NCBI RefSeq assembly: GCF_001941845.1
Contig: NZ_CP018870.1
Coordinates: forward strand, 5,928,001 to 5,992,000
Reading direction: 5' to 3'
Source: Streptomyces sp. TN58
GTDB taxonomy: Bacteria > Actinomycetota > Actinomycetes > Streptomycetales > Streptomycetaceae
Length of the DNA: 64,000 bases
The stretch's first letter is position 1. Every line of letters starts with the position of its first letter. Under the pieces are notes generated by a model, which was not told the DNA's origin, made no database searches, and saw nothing but the letters and a program-made list of their open reading frames with translations. Both the position numbers and the translations under genes were made by a program. Shown here piece by piece: positions 17,726-25,130 of this stretch.

Positions 17726-18781
17726 ATGGCCGCAGTGACGAAGGACCCGGTCGAAGACCCCGTCATCCACATCCTCTGGATCAACGCGGGTCTGAGCTGC
17801 GACGGCGACTCCGTGTCCCTGACGGCGGCGATGCAGCCGAGCATCGAGGAGATCGTCACCGGCACCCTGCCGGGTCTCCCCAAGATCGCCGTGCACTGGC
17901 CCCTGATCGACTTCGAATGCGGCCCGGTCGACGGCGCGGACACGTTCATCGAGTGGTTCTTCAAGGGCGAGCGCGGCGAGATCGACCCCTTCGTCCTGGT
18001 CATCGAGGGCTCGATCCCCAACGAGTCCATCAAGCCCGAGGGCTACTGGTGCGGGTTCGGCGACGACCCGGCCACCGGCCAGCCCATCACCACCAGCGAG
18101 TGGATCGACCGGCTGGCCCCCAAGGCGCTCGCCGTCGTCGCCATCGGCACCTGCGCCACGTACGGCGGCATCCACGCGATGGAGGGCAACCCGACGGGCG
18201 CCATGGGCGTGCCCGACTACCTGGGCTGGGACTGGAAGTCGCACGCCGGCATCCCCATCGTGTGCGTGCCCGGCTGCCCCATCCAGCCGGACAACTTCTC
18301 CGAGACGCTGACCTACCTGCTCTACCAGGCGGCCGGATCGGCCCCGATGATCCCCCTGGACGACAAGCTGCGCCCCACCTGGCTCTTCGGCGCGACCGTC
18401 CACGAGGGCTGCGACCGCGCCGGCTACTACGAGCAGGGCCAGTTCGCCAACACCTACGACTCCCCGAAATGCCTGGTCAAGCTGGGCTGCTGGGGCCCGG
18501 TCGTGAAGTGCAACGTCCCCAAGCGCGGCTGGATGAACGGCATCGGCGGCTGTCCCAACGTGGGCGGCATCTGCATCGCCTGCACCATGCCCGGCTTCCC
18601 CGACAAGTTCATGCCCTTCATGGACGAGCCGCCCGGCGCGAAGGTCTCCACCACCGCGAGCGGCGCGTACGGGGCCCTGGTCCGCAAGCTCCGGTCGGTC
18701 ACCGCCCACACCGTGGACGAGGAGCCGAAGTGGCGGCGTACCGGCCGCAGCCTCACCACGGGCTACCGCCCGCCCTGGTGA
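17726..18781 (+). CDS. hhyS: [NiFe] hydrogenase small subunit, group 1h (high-affinity type)
   Basis: A 351-residue electron-transfer subunit. The proximal cluster loop reads LSCDGDSVS, with Cys25 but Asp28 at the place of the usual second Cys; the actinobacterial/group 1h enzymes use three Cys and one Asp for this cluster. Further ligand regions are IGTCATYGG, VPGCPIQPDN, EGCDRAGYYEQG, PKCLVKLGCWGPVVKCNVPKR and GGCPNVGGICIACTMPGFPDKFMPF, enough for three iron-sulfur clusters. There is no Tat signal peptide, so the enzyme is predicted to sit on the cytoplasmic side, which is typical for this group. ATG 17726 follows GAGGAGG. The large subunit starts 73 bases later. This enzyme class oxidises atmospheric H2 during starvation or sporulation. 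Confidence 0.95.
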   Translation: MAAVTKDPVEDPVIHILWINAGLSCDGDSVSLTAAMQPSIEEIVTGTLPGLPKIAVHWPLIDFECGPVDGADTFIEWFFKGERGEIDPFVLVIEGSIPNESIKPEGYWCGFGDDPATGQPITTSEWIDRLAPKALAVVAIGTCATYGGIHAMEGNPTGAMGVPDYLGWDWKSHAGIPIVCVPGCPIQPDNFSETLTYLLYQAAGSAPMIPLDDKLRPTWLFGATVHEGCDRAGYYEQGQFANTYDSPKCLVKLGCWGPVVKCNVPKRGWMNGIGGCPNVGGICIACTMPGFPDKFMPFMDEPPGAKVSTTASGAYGALVRKLRSVTAHTVDEEPKWRRTGRSLTTGYRPPW

Positions 18782-18854
18782 CGGCCCCCGCTCCTCCCGC
18801 CCCACTCCCGCAGACACGCCCCGAACGCACCGAAGAAGGGTCACGGCAGACACG

Positions 18855-20639
18855 ATGGCACCGAACACGAAGGCGGCCGGCGACGGCAGCGGCCTGGTGG
18901 AGATGGCCTGGGATCCGATCACCAGGATCGTCGGCAGTCTCGGCATCCACACGAAGATCGACTTCAAGCAGAAGCGCGTCGCGGAGTGCTACAGCACCTC
19001 GTCGGTCTTCCGCGGCTACAGCGTCTTCATGCGCGGCAAGGACCCCCGCGACGCGCACTTCATCACCAGCCGCATCTGCGGGATCTGCGGCGACAACCAC
19101 GCCACCTGCTCCGTCTACGCGCAGAACATGGCTTACGGGGTGAAGCCGCCGCATCTCGGCGAGTGGATCATCAACCTGGGCGAGTCCGCGGAGTACATGT
19201 TCGACCACAACATCTTCCAGGAGAACCTGGTCGGGGTCGACTACTGCGAGAAGATGGTCCGCGAGACCAACCCCGGCGTCCTGGAACTGGCCGAGCGCAC
19301 CGAGGCCCCCCACGCCGGCGACCACGGCTACCGCACCATCGCCGACATCATGCGCTCCCTCAACCCCATCGAGGGCGAGTTCTACCGGGAGGCCCTCCAG
19401 GTCAGCCGGTACACGCGCGAGATGTTCTGCCTGATGGAGGGGCGCCACGTGCACCCCTCCACCCTCTACCCGGGCGGCGTCGGCACCGTCGCCTCCGTCC
19501 AGCTCTTCACGGACTACATGAGCCGCCTCATGCGGTACGTCGAGTTCATGAAGCGCGTCGTCCCGCTCCACGACGACCTCTTCGACTTCTTCTACGAGGC
19601 GCTGCCCGGCTACGAGGAGGTCGGCCGCCGCCGGGTCCTGCTCGGCTGCTGGGGCGCCCTCAACGACCCCGAGCACTGCGACTTCACCTACGCCAACATG
19701 ACCGACTGGGGACGGAAGATGTTCGTCACCCCGGGCGTCGTCGTGGACGGCAAGCTCGTCACCAACGACCTCACGCAGATCAACCTCGGCATCCGCATCC
19801 TGCTCGGCAGCTCGTACTACGACGACTGGGAGGGCAAGGAGCAGTTCGTCACGCACGACCCGCTCGGCAACCCCGTCGACCCCCGCCACCCCTGGAACCA
19901 GCACACCATCCCGGCGCCGCAGAAGCGCGACTTCGGCGACAAGTACAGCTGGGTGATGTCCCCGCGCTGGTTCGACGGCAAGGACCACCTCGCCCTCGAC
20001 ACCGGCGGCGGACCCATCGCCCGCCTGTGGTCCACGGCCCTGTCCGGCCTCGTCGACGTCGGCTACGTCCAGGCCACCGGGCACAGCGTCGTCATCAACC
20101 TGCCCCGCACGATGACCAAGCCCGAGACCCGCTTCGAGTGGAAGATCCCGAAGTGGAGCAACGCGCTGGAGCGCAACCGCGCCCGCACGTACTTCCAGGC
20201 GTACGCCGCCGCCATCGCCCTGCACTGCGCCGAGAAGGGCCTCGCCGAGGTCCGCGCGGGCCGCACCCAGACCTGGGAGAAGTTCGAGGTGCCGGACGAG
20301 TCCATCGGGGTCGGCTTCACCGAGGCCGTACGGGGCGTCCTGTCGCACCACATGGTCATCCGCGACGGCAAGATCGCCAACTACCACCCCTACCCGCCGA
20401 CCCCGTGGAACGCCAGCACCCGCGACACCTTCGGCACGCCCGGACCGTACGAGGACGCCGTGCAGAACACCCCCATCTTCGAGGAGAACACCCCGGAGAA
20501 CTTCAAGGGCATCGACATCATGCGCGCCGTGCGCAGCTTCGACCCGTGTCTGCCCTGCGGCGTCCACATGTACGTCGGCGGCGGCAAGACCGTGAAGACG
20601 ATGCACGTCCCCACCGGCCTGAGCGGACTGGGCGGATGA
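18855..20639 (+). CDS. hhyL: [NiFe] hydrogenase large subunit, group 1h (high-affinity type)
   Basis: The 594-residue catalytic subunit carries both nickel-binding motifs: RICGICGDNHATCS (Cys75, Cys78) and, near the end, DPCLPCGVH (Cys565, Cys568, His571). A 23-residue tail after His571 should be removed by the protease encoded at 23920 once nickel is inserted. WDPITRIVGSLGIH at the N terminus is the usual family opening. It forms the heterodimer that splits H2 with the small subunit just upstream. ATG at 18855 is used; a moderate AAGGG lies about 14 bases upstream. Its stop overlaps the start of the next gene in ATGA, and the following genes are linked by similar overlaps, indicating one transcript. 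Confidence 0.96.
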   Translation: MAPNTKAAGDGSGLVEMAWDPITRIVGSLGIHTKIDFKQKRVAECYSTSSVFRGYSVFMRGKDPRDAHFITSRICGICGDNHATCSVYAQNMAYGVKPPHLGEWIINLGESAEYMFDHNIFQENLVGVDYCEKMVRETNPGVLELAERTEAPHAGDHGYRTIADIMRSLNPIEGEFYREALQVSRYTREMFCLMEGRHVHPSTLYPGGVGTVASVQLFTDYMSRLMRYVEFMKRVVPLHDDLFDFFYEALPGYEEVGRRRVLLGCWGALNDPEHCDFTYANMTDWGRKMFVTPGVVVDGKLVTNDLTQINLGIRILLGSSYYDDWEGKEQFVTHDPLGNPVDPRHPWNQHTIPAPQKRDFGDKYSWVMSPRWFDGKDHLALDTGGGPIARLWSTALSGLVDVGYVQATGHSVVINLPRTMTKPETRFEWKIPKWSNALERNRARTYFQAYAAAIALHCAEKGLAEVRAGRTQTWEKFEVPDESIGVGFTEAVRGVLSHHMVIRDGKIANYHPYPPTPWNASTRDTFGTPGPYEDAVQNTPIFEENTPENFKGIDIMRAVRSFDPCLPCGVHMYVGGGKTVKTMHVPTGLSGLGG

Positions 20640-21163
20640 GCGCCGCCGTCGACGCCCGGGAGGCGGGCCGCCGCGTCGAGGAGGTCCTCGACCGGCTGGC
20701 CGCCACCGGCGACCGCCAGACGTGCGAAGCAGCCGAGGAACTGGTGCGTGTGCTCATGGAGTTCTACGGCGCCGGCCTCGCCCGGATCGCCGCGAAACTC
20801 GGCGACGGCCCCCTGGCCGCCGCCGCGGACGACGAACTCGTGGCGAGCCTGCTCTCCCTGCACGGCCTGCACCCCGAGGACGTGCACACCCGCATCGCCC
20901 GCGCCCTGGCCGACGCTCCCGACCCGGTGGAACTCCTCGGCTTCGACGAGACCACCGGCGTCCTGCGGCTGCGCCCCGCGGCCGCACCCACCGGCTGCGG
21001 CTGCGGCCCGGGCGGAGCGGAAACCGCCCGGCGCACCCTGGAGGACACCCTCACCTGCTTCGCCCCCGAGGTGACGAGCGTGCAGATGGAGCCCGCCCCG
21101 GACCCGCAGCCCGCCCTGCTGCAGATCGGCACCCGGCCGCACAGCCCGGCGCGGGTGTCGTGA
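20636..21163 (+). CDS. NifU-like domain protein of the hydrogenase operon
   Basis: A 175-residue protein starting in the ATGA overlap with the large-subunit stop. The N-terminal 100 residues are helical and acidic. The C-terminal part, GCGCGPGGAETARRTLEDTLTCFAPEVTSVQME, follows the pattern of the NifU C-terminal domain, where a Cys pair precedes a long helix ending in P-E-V. Here the pair is Cys-Gly-Cys rather than CxxC. Proteins like this are regularly found beside group 1h hydrogenase subunits. A role in iron-sulfur cluster delivery, or as an electron carrier for the hydrogenase, is inferred and not shown. Tight overlaps on both sides suggest balanced expression with the subunits. Confidence 0.7.
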   Translation: MSAAVDAREAGRRVEEVLDRLAATGDRQTCEAAEELVRVLMEFYGAGLARIAAKLGDGPLAAAADDELVASLLSLHGLHPEDVHTRIARALADAPDPVELLGFDETTGVLRLRPAAAPTGCGCGPGGAETARRTLEDTLTCFAPEVTSVQMEPAPDPQPALLQIGTRPHSPARVS

Positions 21164-21810
21164 GCGGGCCCGCCACCCGTACGCAGGGCCCGCGCGGGCT
21201 GCGCCGGTTCGCCGGCCCGCGCCCGCCCCGGCCCGAGACCTGCGAGCTGTGCGGGGTGGCGGTGCCGGCCGGGCACCGCCACCTCGTGGAGACCGAGAAG
21301 CGCACCCTGGTCTGCGCCTGCACCGCCTGCTCCCTGCTCTTCGACCGCCCCGGCACCCGGACCGGCCGCTACCGGGCGGTCCCCGACCGCTACCTGGCCG
21401 ACCCGGAGCACCGGCTCGACGACGGGGTGTGGGAACGGCTCCAGATTCCCGTCGGCGTCGCCTTCTTCTTCCGCAACGCCGCCCTCGACCGGCTCGTCGC
21501 GCTCTACCCCAGCCCCGCCGGGGCCACCGAGAGTGAACTCGACCCGCAGACCTGGCAGCAGGTCCTCGACGGCGGGCCGCTGGCCGCCCAGCTCGAACCC
21601 GACACCGAAGCACTGCTCGTACACCGCTGGGAAGGCCGCTCCGGCTGCTACCTGGTGCCGATCGACGCCTGCTACGAACTGGTGGGCCGGATGCGGACGC
21701 TGTGGCAGGGCTTCGACGGCGGGGCCGAGGCACGGGCCGCTCTCGGCGCCTTCTTCGACGACGTCGAGCGGCGGGCCAAGCCCGTGACGCCCGCGGGGGA
21801 CCGGTCATGA
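21160..21810 (+). CDS. DUF5947-type conserved hydrogenase-cluster protein, zinc-binding candidate
   Basis: A 216-residue protein starting at GTG 21160, overlapping the previous stop by GTGA. Near the N terminus it has CELCG (Cys28, Cys31) and LVCACTACSLLF (Cys52, Cys54, Cys57), a plausible zinc or iron-sulfur knuckle. The rest has GVAFFFRNAALDRLVALYPSPAGATES and ends in a helical segment. I recognise it as the DUF5947 type that accompanies high-affinity hydrogenases in actinobacteria; no biochemical function is established to my knowledge. It sits between the NifU-like gene and another conserved unknown in an unbroken overlapping chain. A role in cofactor assembly or in coupling the enzyme to the respiratory chain would fit but is inferred. 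Confidence 0.7.
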   Translation: MSGPATRTQGPRGLRRFAGPRPPRPETCELCGVAVPAGHRHLVETEKRTLVCACTACSLLFDRPGTRTGRYRAVPDRYLADPEHRLDDGVWERLQIPVGVAFFFRNAALDRLVALYPSPAGATESELDPQTWQQVLDGGPLAAQLEPDTEALLVHRWEGRSGCYLVPIDACYELVGRMRTLWQGFDGGAEARAALGAFFDDVERRAKPVTPAGDRS

Positions 21811-22508
21811 CGGGCTTCGCCTTCACCTGCACCGGCGTACGGGCCGACCCCTACGCCGCCGGCCCCACCCTCGTCTTCCGGCTGCGCATCACCGCCGACC
21901 CGGACACCCGCGTGCACGCCATGGCCCTGCGCTGCCAGATCCGCATCGAACCGGCCCGCCGCGGCTACGGCCCCGCCGAGGCGGAGGGCCTGGCCGACCT
22001 GTTCGGCGAACGCTCCCGGTGGGGCAGCACGCTCCAGCCCGTGCAGTTCGCCCACGCGTCGGTCATGGTGCCCGGCTTCACCGGGGAGACCGAGACGGAC
22101 CTGGTCGTGCCCTGCACCTACGACATGGACATCGGCGCCACCCGCTACTTCGAGGCCCTCCAGGAGGGCGAGGTACCGCTGCTGATGCTGTTCTCCGGCA
22201 CCGCCTTCACCGGCGAGGCCGGCTTCCGGGTCGAGCCGGTCCCCTGGGACCGCGAAGCCCCGTACCGGATGCCCGTGACGGTCTGGCGCGAGATGGTCGA
22301 GCAGCACTTCCCCGGCTGCGGCTGGCTGCGGCTGCCCCGCGACACCATGGCCGAACTCCTCGCCTACCGCTCCCGCCACGCCCTCGCCTCCTGGGAGGCG
22401 ACCGTACGCGCCCTGCTGGACGCGTCCGACCCGGCGCAGCCGCCCCCGCCCGGCGCCTTCCGGCTGCACGCGCTGCGTCCCCGCCCCACCGAGAGGACGG
22501 CCCCGTGA
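21807..22508 (+). CDS. DUF6084-type conserved hydrogenase-cluster protein
   Basis: A 233-residue protein whose ATG overlaps the preceding stop (ATGA at 21807-21810). It is predicted soluble, beta-rich in the first 130 residues (FAFTCTGVRADPYAAGPTLVFRLRIT, LRCQIRIEPARRGYG) and helical at the end. VPCTYDMDIGATRYFEAL and the later GEVPLLMLFSGT are strongly conserved-looking blocks without a known catalytic motif. I recognise it as the DUF6084 type seen with group 1h hydrogenases; the function is unknown. Its stop overlaps the next gene (GTGA), so it is part of the structural operon. Confidence 0.68.
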   Translation: MTGFAFTCTGVRADPYAAGPTLVFRLRITADPDTRVHAMALRCQIRIEPARRGYGPAEAEGLADLFGERSRWGSTLQPVQFAHASVMVPGFTGETETDLVVPCTYDMDIGATRYFEALQEGEVPLLMLFSGTAFTGEAGFRVEPVPWDREAPYRMPVTVWREMVEQHFPGCGWLRLPRDTMAELLAYRSRHALASWEATVRALLDASDPAQPPPPGAFRLHALRPRPTERTAP

Positions 22509-23923
22509 CCACGGCCGCCACCGCGGACCCCCGCTTCGCCGCCGCCCGGCAGGTGGCCGACGCCGTCCTCCTGGAGGGGTACGTCCTCTACCCCTACCGG
22601 GCCTCCGCCGCGAAGAACCGGCTGCGCTGGCAGTTCGGGGTCCTCGTGCCACCCGCCTGGGGGCCAGCCCACGGCGAGCACGCCTTCCAGCGGACCGAGG
22701 TCCTGATGGAGCCCAAGGGCGACGCGGCGCTCGCCCTTCAGCTGCGTTTCCTGCACCCCCGGCGGCGCACCGTCCAGCAGGCCCTGGACGACGGCGGATT
22801 CGCCGCCGTCGACGAGCTGCACCTGCCCGACCGGGTCCTCGTCCCCTGGGACGAGGGAGCCGAAGAACACGTCGAACTCTCCTTCAAAGTCTGCGAGTTG
22901 ACCGGAGAAGGCGTCACCGTCCCCTTCGTCCGCCCCGCCCGCGTCGACACCGAGGACGTCCTCGGCGCCGACGGGAGGACGGCGGGCCGCCTGGTCCGCC
23001 GCACCGAGCAGGTCGAGGGCGCCGTACGGCTGCGCGCAGTGGAACTCGAAGGCGCCTACCGGGTGTTCCGGCTCACGGCCGTCGTGGAGAACACCAGCCC
23101 GTGGACCCCGTCCGCCGAGGCCGGCGCCGACCGGGAGGCGGCCCTGCCCCGCTCGCTCGTCGCCGCCCACCTCCTGCTGGGCCTCGACTCCGGCTCGTTC
23201 CTGTCCATGACCGACCCGCCCGAATGGGCCCGGGAGGCCGTCGCCGCCTGCGAGAACCTCCACACCTGGCCGGTGCTCGCGGGCGAGGCGGGCCGCGCCG
23301 ACGTGGTCCTGTCCTCCCCGATCATCCTGGAGGACCACCCGGCCATCGCCCCCGAGAGCGCGGGCGCCATGTACGACGCCACCGAGATCGACGAGATCCT
23401 CGCCCTGCGCACGGCAGCCCTGACCGACCACGAGAAGCGCGAGGCGCGCGGCACCGACGCCAGGGCGGCCGCCGTCGTCGACCTCGCCGACACCCTGCCC
23501 CCCGAGGTGCTGGAGCGCCTGCACGGGGCCGTACGCTCCCTGCGCGAGGCCACCGGCCCGGACGGGCCGGAGCAGATCACCGAAATCCCCGACGGGGAAG
23601 CGCTGTTCAGGCCGGACACCCCCTGGTGGGACCCCGCCGGCTCCGGGACCGCCGACCCGGCCCGCGACCGGATCACCGTCGAAGGCGCCCCCGTCGGCCC
23701 GGGCAGCCGTGTCGTGCTCCGCCCGGGACCGCGCCGTACCGACGCCCAGGACCTCTTCCTGCACGGCCGCACGGCCGTGGTCGAAGCCGTGCTCCACGAC
23801 GTCGACGGGGGAGTGCACCTCGCCGTCACGGTCGAGGACGACCCCGGCGCGGACATCCGGCGCGAGCAGGGCCGCTTCCTCTACTTCCAGCCCGACGAGG
23901 TCACCCTGCCGGAGGACGCGTGA
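22505..23923 (+). CDS. conserved protein of unknown function in the hydrogenase operon
   Basis: A 472-residue acidic protein starting at GTG 22505 in a GTGA overlap. Visible blocks are GYVLYPYRASAAKNRLRWQFG near the N terminus, EDHPAIAPESAGAMYDATEIDEILALR in the centre and DLFLHGRTAVVEAVLHDVDGG at the C terminus. No transmembrane helix, signal peptide, cysteine cluster or nucleotide-binding loop was seen. It is not one of the known Hyp proteins. Its fixed place between the DUF6084-type gene and the maturation protease, with overlaps on both sides, argues for a specific role in assembling or regulating this hydrogenase class. I cannot name the function. Confidence 0.75.
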   Translation: MTTAATADPRFAAARQVADAVLLEGYVLYPYRASAAKNRLRWQFGVLVPPAWGPAHGEHAFQRTEVLMEPKGDAALALQLRFLHPRRRTVQQALDDGGFAAVDELHLPDRVLVPWDEGAEEHVELSFKVCELTGEGVTVPFVRPARVDTEDVLGADGRTAGRLVRRTEQVEGAVRLRAVELEGAYRVFRLTAVVENTSPWTPSAEAGADREAALPRSLVAAHLLLGLDSGSFLSMTDPPEWAREAVAACENLHTWPVLAGEAGRADVVLSSPIILEDHPAIAPESAGAMYDATEIDEILALRTAALTDHEKREARGTDARAAAVVDLADTLPPEVLERLHGAVRSLREATGPDGPEQITEIPDGEALFRPDTPWWDPAGSGTADPARDRITVEGAPVGPGSRVVLRPGPRRTDAQDLFLHGRTAVVEAVLHDVDGGVHLAVTVEDDPGADIRREQGRFLYFQPDEVTLPEDA

Positions 23924-24516
23924 ACCCCAGGGTCCTGGTCGCCGGGATCGGCAACGTCTTCCTCGGCGACGACGGCTTCGGCGTCGAGACCGTACGTGCC
24001 CTGTCCGCGCACCCGCTGCCCGACGGGGTGGAGGTGGTGGACTTCGGCGTCCGCGGCGTCCACCTCGCCTACCAGCTCCTCGACGGCTACGACACGCTCG
24101 TGCTGGTCGACGCCACCGCCCGCGGCGGTGCCCCGGGCACCCTCTACCTCATCGAGGTCGAGGCGGACGCGCCTGCGGGCGCGGGCGGTACGGCCTCGGG
24201 CGCGGCCGCCGGCCCGCAGGCCGCCGGCCCACCGACCGCCGGACCCGGGGAAGGGCCCGTCCTCGACGGCCACCACATGTCGCCCGACACCGTCCTGGCG
24301 CTCCTGGGCGCCCTGTGCGCCGGCACCGGGGCCACCCCGCCACGGCGCACGCTGGTCCTCGGCTGCGAACCGGCCTGCGTCGAGGAGGGCATCGGACTGA
24401 GCGCCCCCGTCGCCGCCGCCGTACCCGAAGCCGTCCGCATGGCGCTGGACCTGCTCGACGGTCCGGTCCCCGACGAAGCCGGCGCACCCCGCCGCGAACT
24501 GAGGAGAACCCCATGA
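23920..24516 (+). CDS. hydrogenase maturation protease for the large subunit
   Basis: A 198-residue endopeptidase of the HyaD/HybD family. The N terminus VLVAGIGNVFLGDDGFG contains the conserved GN..L.DDG.G, whose Asp binds nickel. VEVVDFGVRGVHLAYQLLDGYDTLVLVDA is the second conserved block, and DGHHMSPD provides the conserved His. It should cut the C-terminal tail of the large subunit after the last nickel-binding motif. A Gly/Ala/Pro-rich insert near residues 85-110 is longer than in most family members and looks like a disordered loop. GTG at 23920 overlaps the previous stop; its own stop overlaps the ATG of a 34-residue gene. Confidence 0.9.
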   Translation: MNPRVLVAGIGNVFLGDDGFGVETVRALSAHPLPDGVEVVDFGVRGVHLAYQLLDGYDTLVLVDATARGGAPGTLYLIEVEADAPAGAGGTASGAAAGPQAAGPPTAGPGEGPVLDGHHMSPDTVLALLGALCAGTGATPPRRTLVLGCEPACVEEGIGLSAPVAAAVPEAVRMALDLLDGPVPDEAGAPRRELRRTP

Positions 24517-24617
24517 AGAAGGCCGTCATCAGCGGGGCCGCCGTAGCCGCCCTCGCCGCCGTCGTGCTGCAGGTCTTCCCCGACATCAGGCGCTACCTGC
24601 GCATGCGCCGGATGTGA
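24513..24617 (+). CDS. 34-residue DUF6893-type small membrane protein
   Basis: A tiny gene starting at ATG 24513 within the overlap with the protease stop; GAGGAG lies 8 bases upstream. The product has two N-terminal lysines, a hydrophobic run ISGAAVAALAAVVLQVF (about residues 6-22) and a basic end IRRYLRMRRM. This is a typical single-pass or peripheral membrane microprotein. I recognise it as the DUF6893 small-protein type found next to hydrogenase genes in streptomycetes. It may anchor or stabilise the soluble hydrogenase at the membrane, which would help pass electrons to quinone; this is inference. It is the last gene before the strong terminator at 24624. Confidence 0.75.
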   Translation: MKKAVISGAAVAALAAVVLQVFPDIRRYLRMRRM

Positions 24618-24623
24618 CCCCCG

Positions 24624-24665
24624 GCGCCGCACCCCCCGCCGAACGGCGTACGGGGGGTGCGGCGC
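24624..24665. terminator. strong hairpin between the hydrogenase structural genes and hypA
   Basis: A perfect 15-bp stem: GCGCCGCACCCCCCG (24624-24638) pairs with 24651-24665 around a 12-base loop. There is no long T run, as is common in Streptomyces terminators. It starts 6 bases after the last structural gene, so it probably stops or reduces read-through into hypA. Confidence 0.75.
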
Positions 24666-24702
24666 ACCGGCGTGCCCGACCGCCGGACCCTCGCCCCACC
24701 GG

Positions 24703-24708
24703 TGTAAT
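24703..24708 (+). promoter_or_regulatory. possible -10 element for the hyp operon
   Basis: TGTAAT at 24703-24708 is a good -10 match 24 bases before the hypA ATG and just after a strong terminator, so hypABFCDE probably has its own promoter. No convincing -35 sequence was seen. Confidence 0.4.
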
Positions 24709-24731
24709 GAGCCCCGGCAGGACGGAGTCCG

Positions 24732-25127
24732 ATGCACGAGATGTCGATCGCCATGGCCGTCGTCGGCCAGGTGGAAGAAGCCGCCAGGGCGGCCGGCGCG
24801 CACGCCGTCACGTCCGTACGGCTCCGCGTGGGCGAGCTTGCGGGCGTGGTCCCCGACGCGCTGGCCTTCTGCTTCGAACTGGCCTGCGCCGGCACCGTTC
24901 TCGACGGCGCGGAACTCGTCACCGAGCCCGTGGCGGCCCGCGCCCGCTGCGCGGCCTGCCCCGGCACCTGGGCCGTCGGGATGCCCCCCGAGCTGTGCTG
25001 CCCCCGCTGCGGCCGGGCCGCGGACGTGGAGCTGCTGTCGGGACGCGAACTGGAGATCCTCAGCGTCCGCTGGGAGGACGGCCCCGCCGGCGCCCGTACC
25101 CGCGCACCGATTCCCGAGGAGGCCTGA
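24732..25127 (+). CDS. hypA: hydrogenase nickel insertion protein HypA
   Basis: A 131-residue HypA. The N terminus MHEMSIA contains the Met-His-Glu nickel site. The zinc site is built from CAAC (Cys73, Cys76) and CPRC (Cys90, Cys93), with the typical spacing. VTSVRLRVGELAGVVPDALAFCFELACAGTVLDGAEL is the conserved middle. HypA works with HypB to deliver nickel to the hydrogenase large subunit in the cytoplasm. The ATG at 24732 is preceded by GGACGGAGTCCG with GGAG as ribosome binding site. It opens the hyp operon, and hypB starts 3 bases after its stop. Confidence 0.95.
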   Translation: MHEMSIAMAVVGQVEEAARAAGAHAVTSVRLRVGELAGVVPDALAFCFELACAGTVLDGAELVTEPVAARARCAACPGTWAVGMPPELCCPRCGRAADVELLSGRELEILSVRWEDGPAGARTRAPIPEEA

Positions 25128-25130
25128 ACC

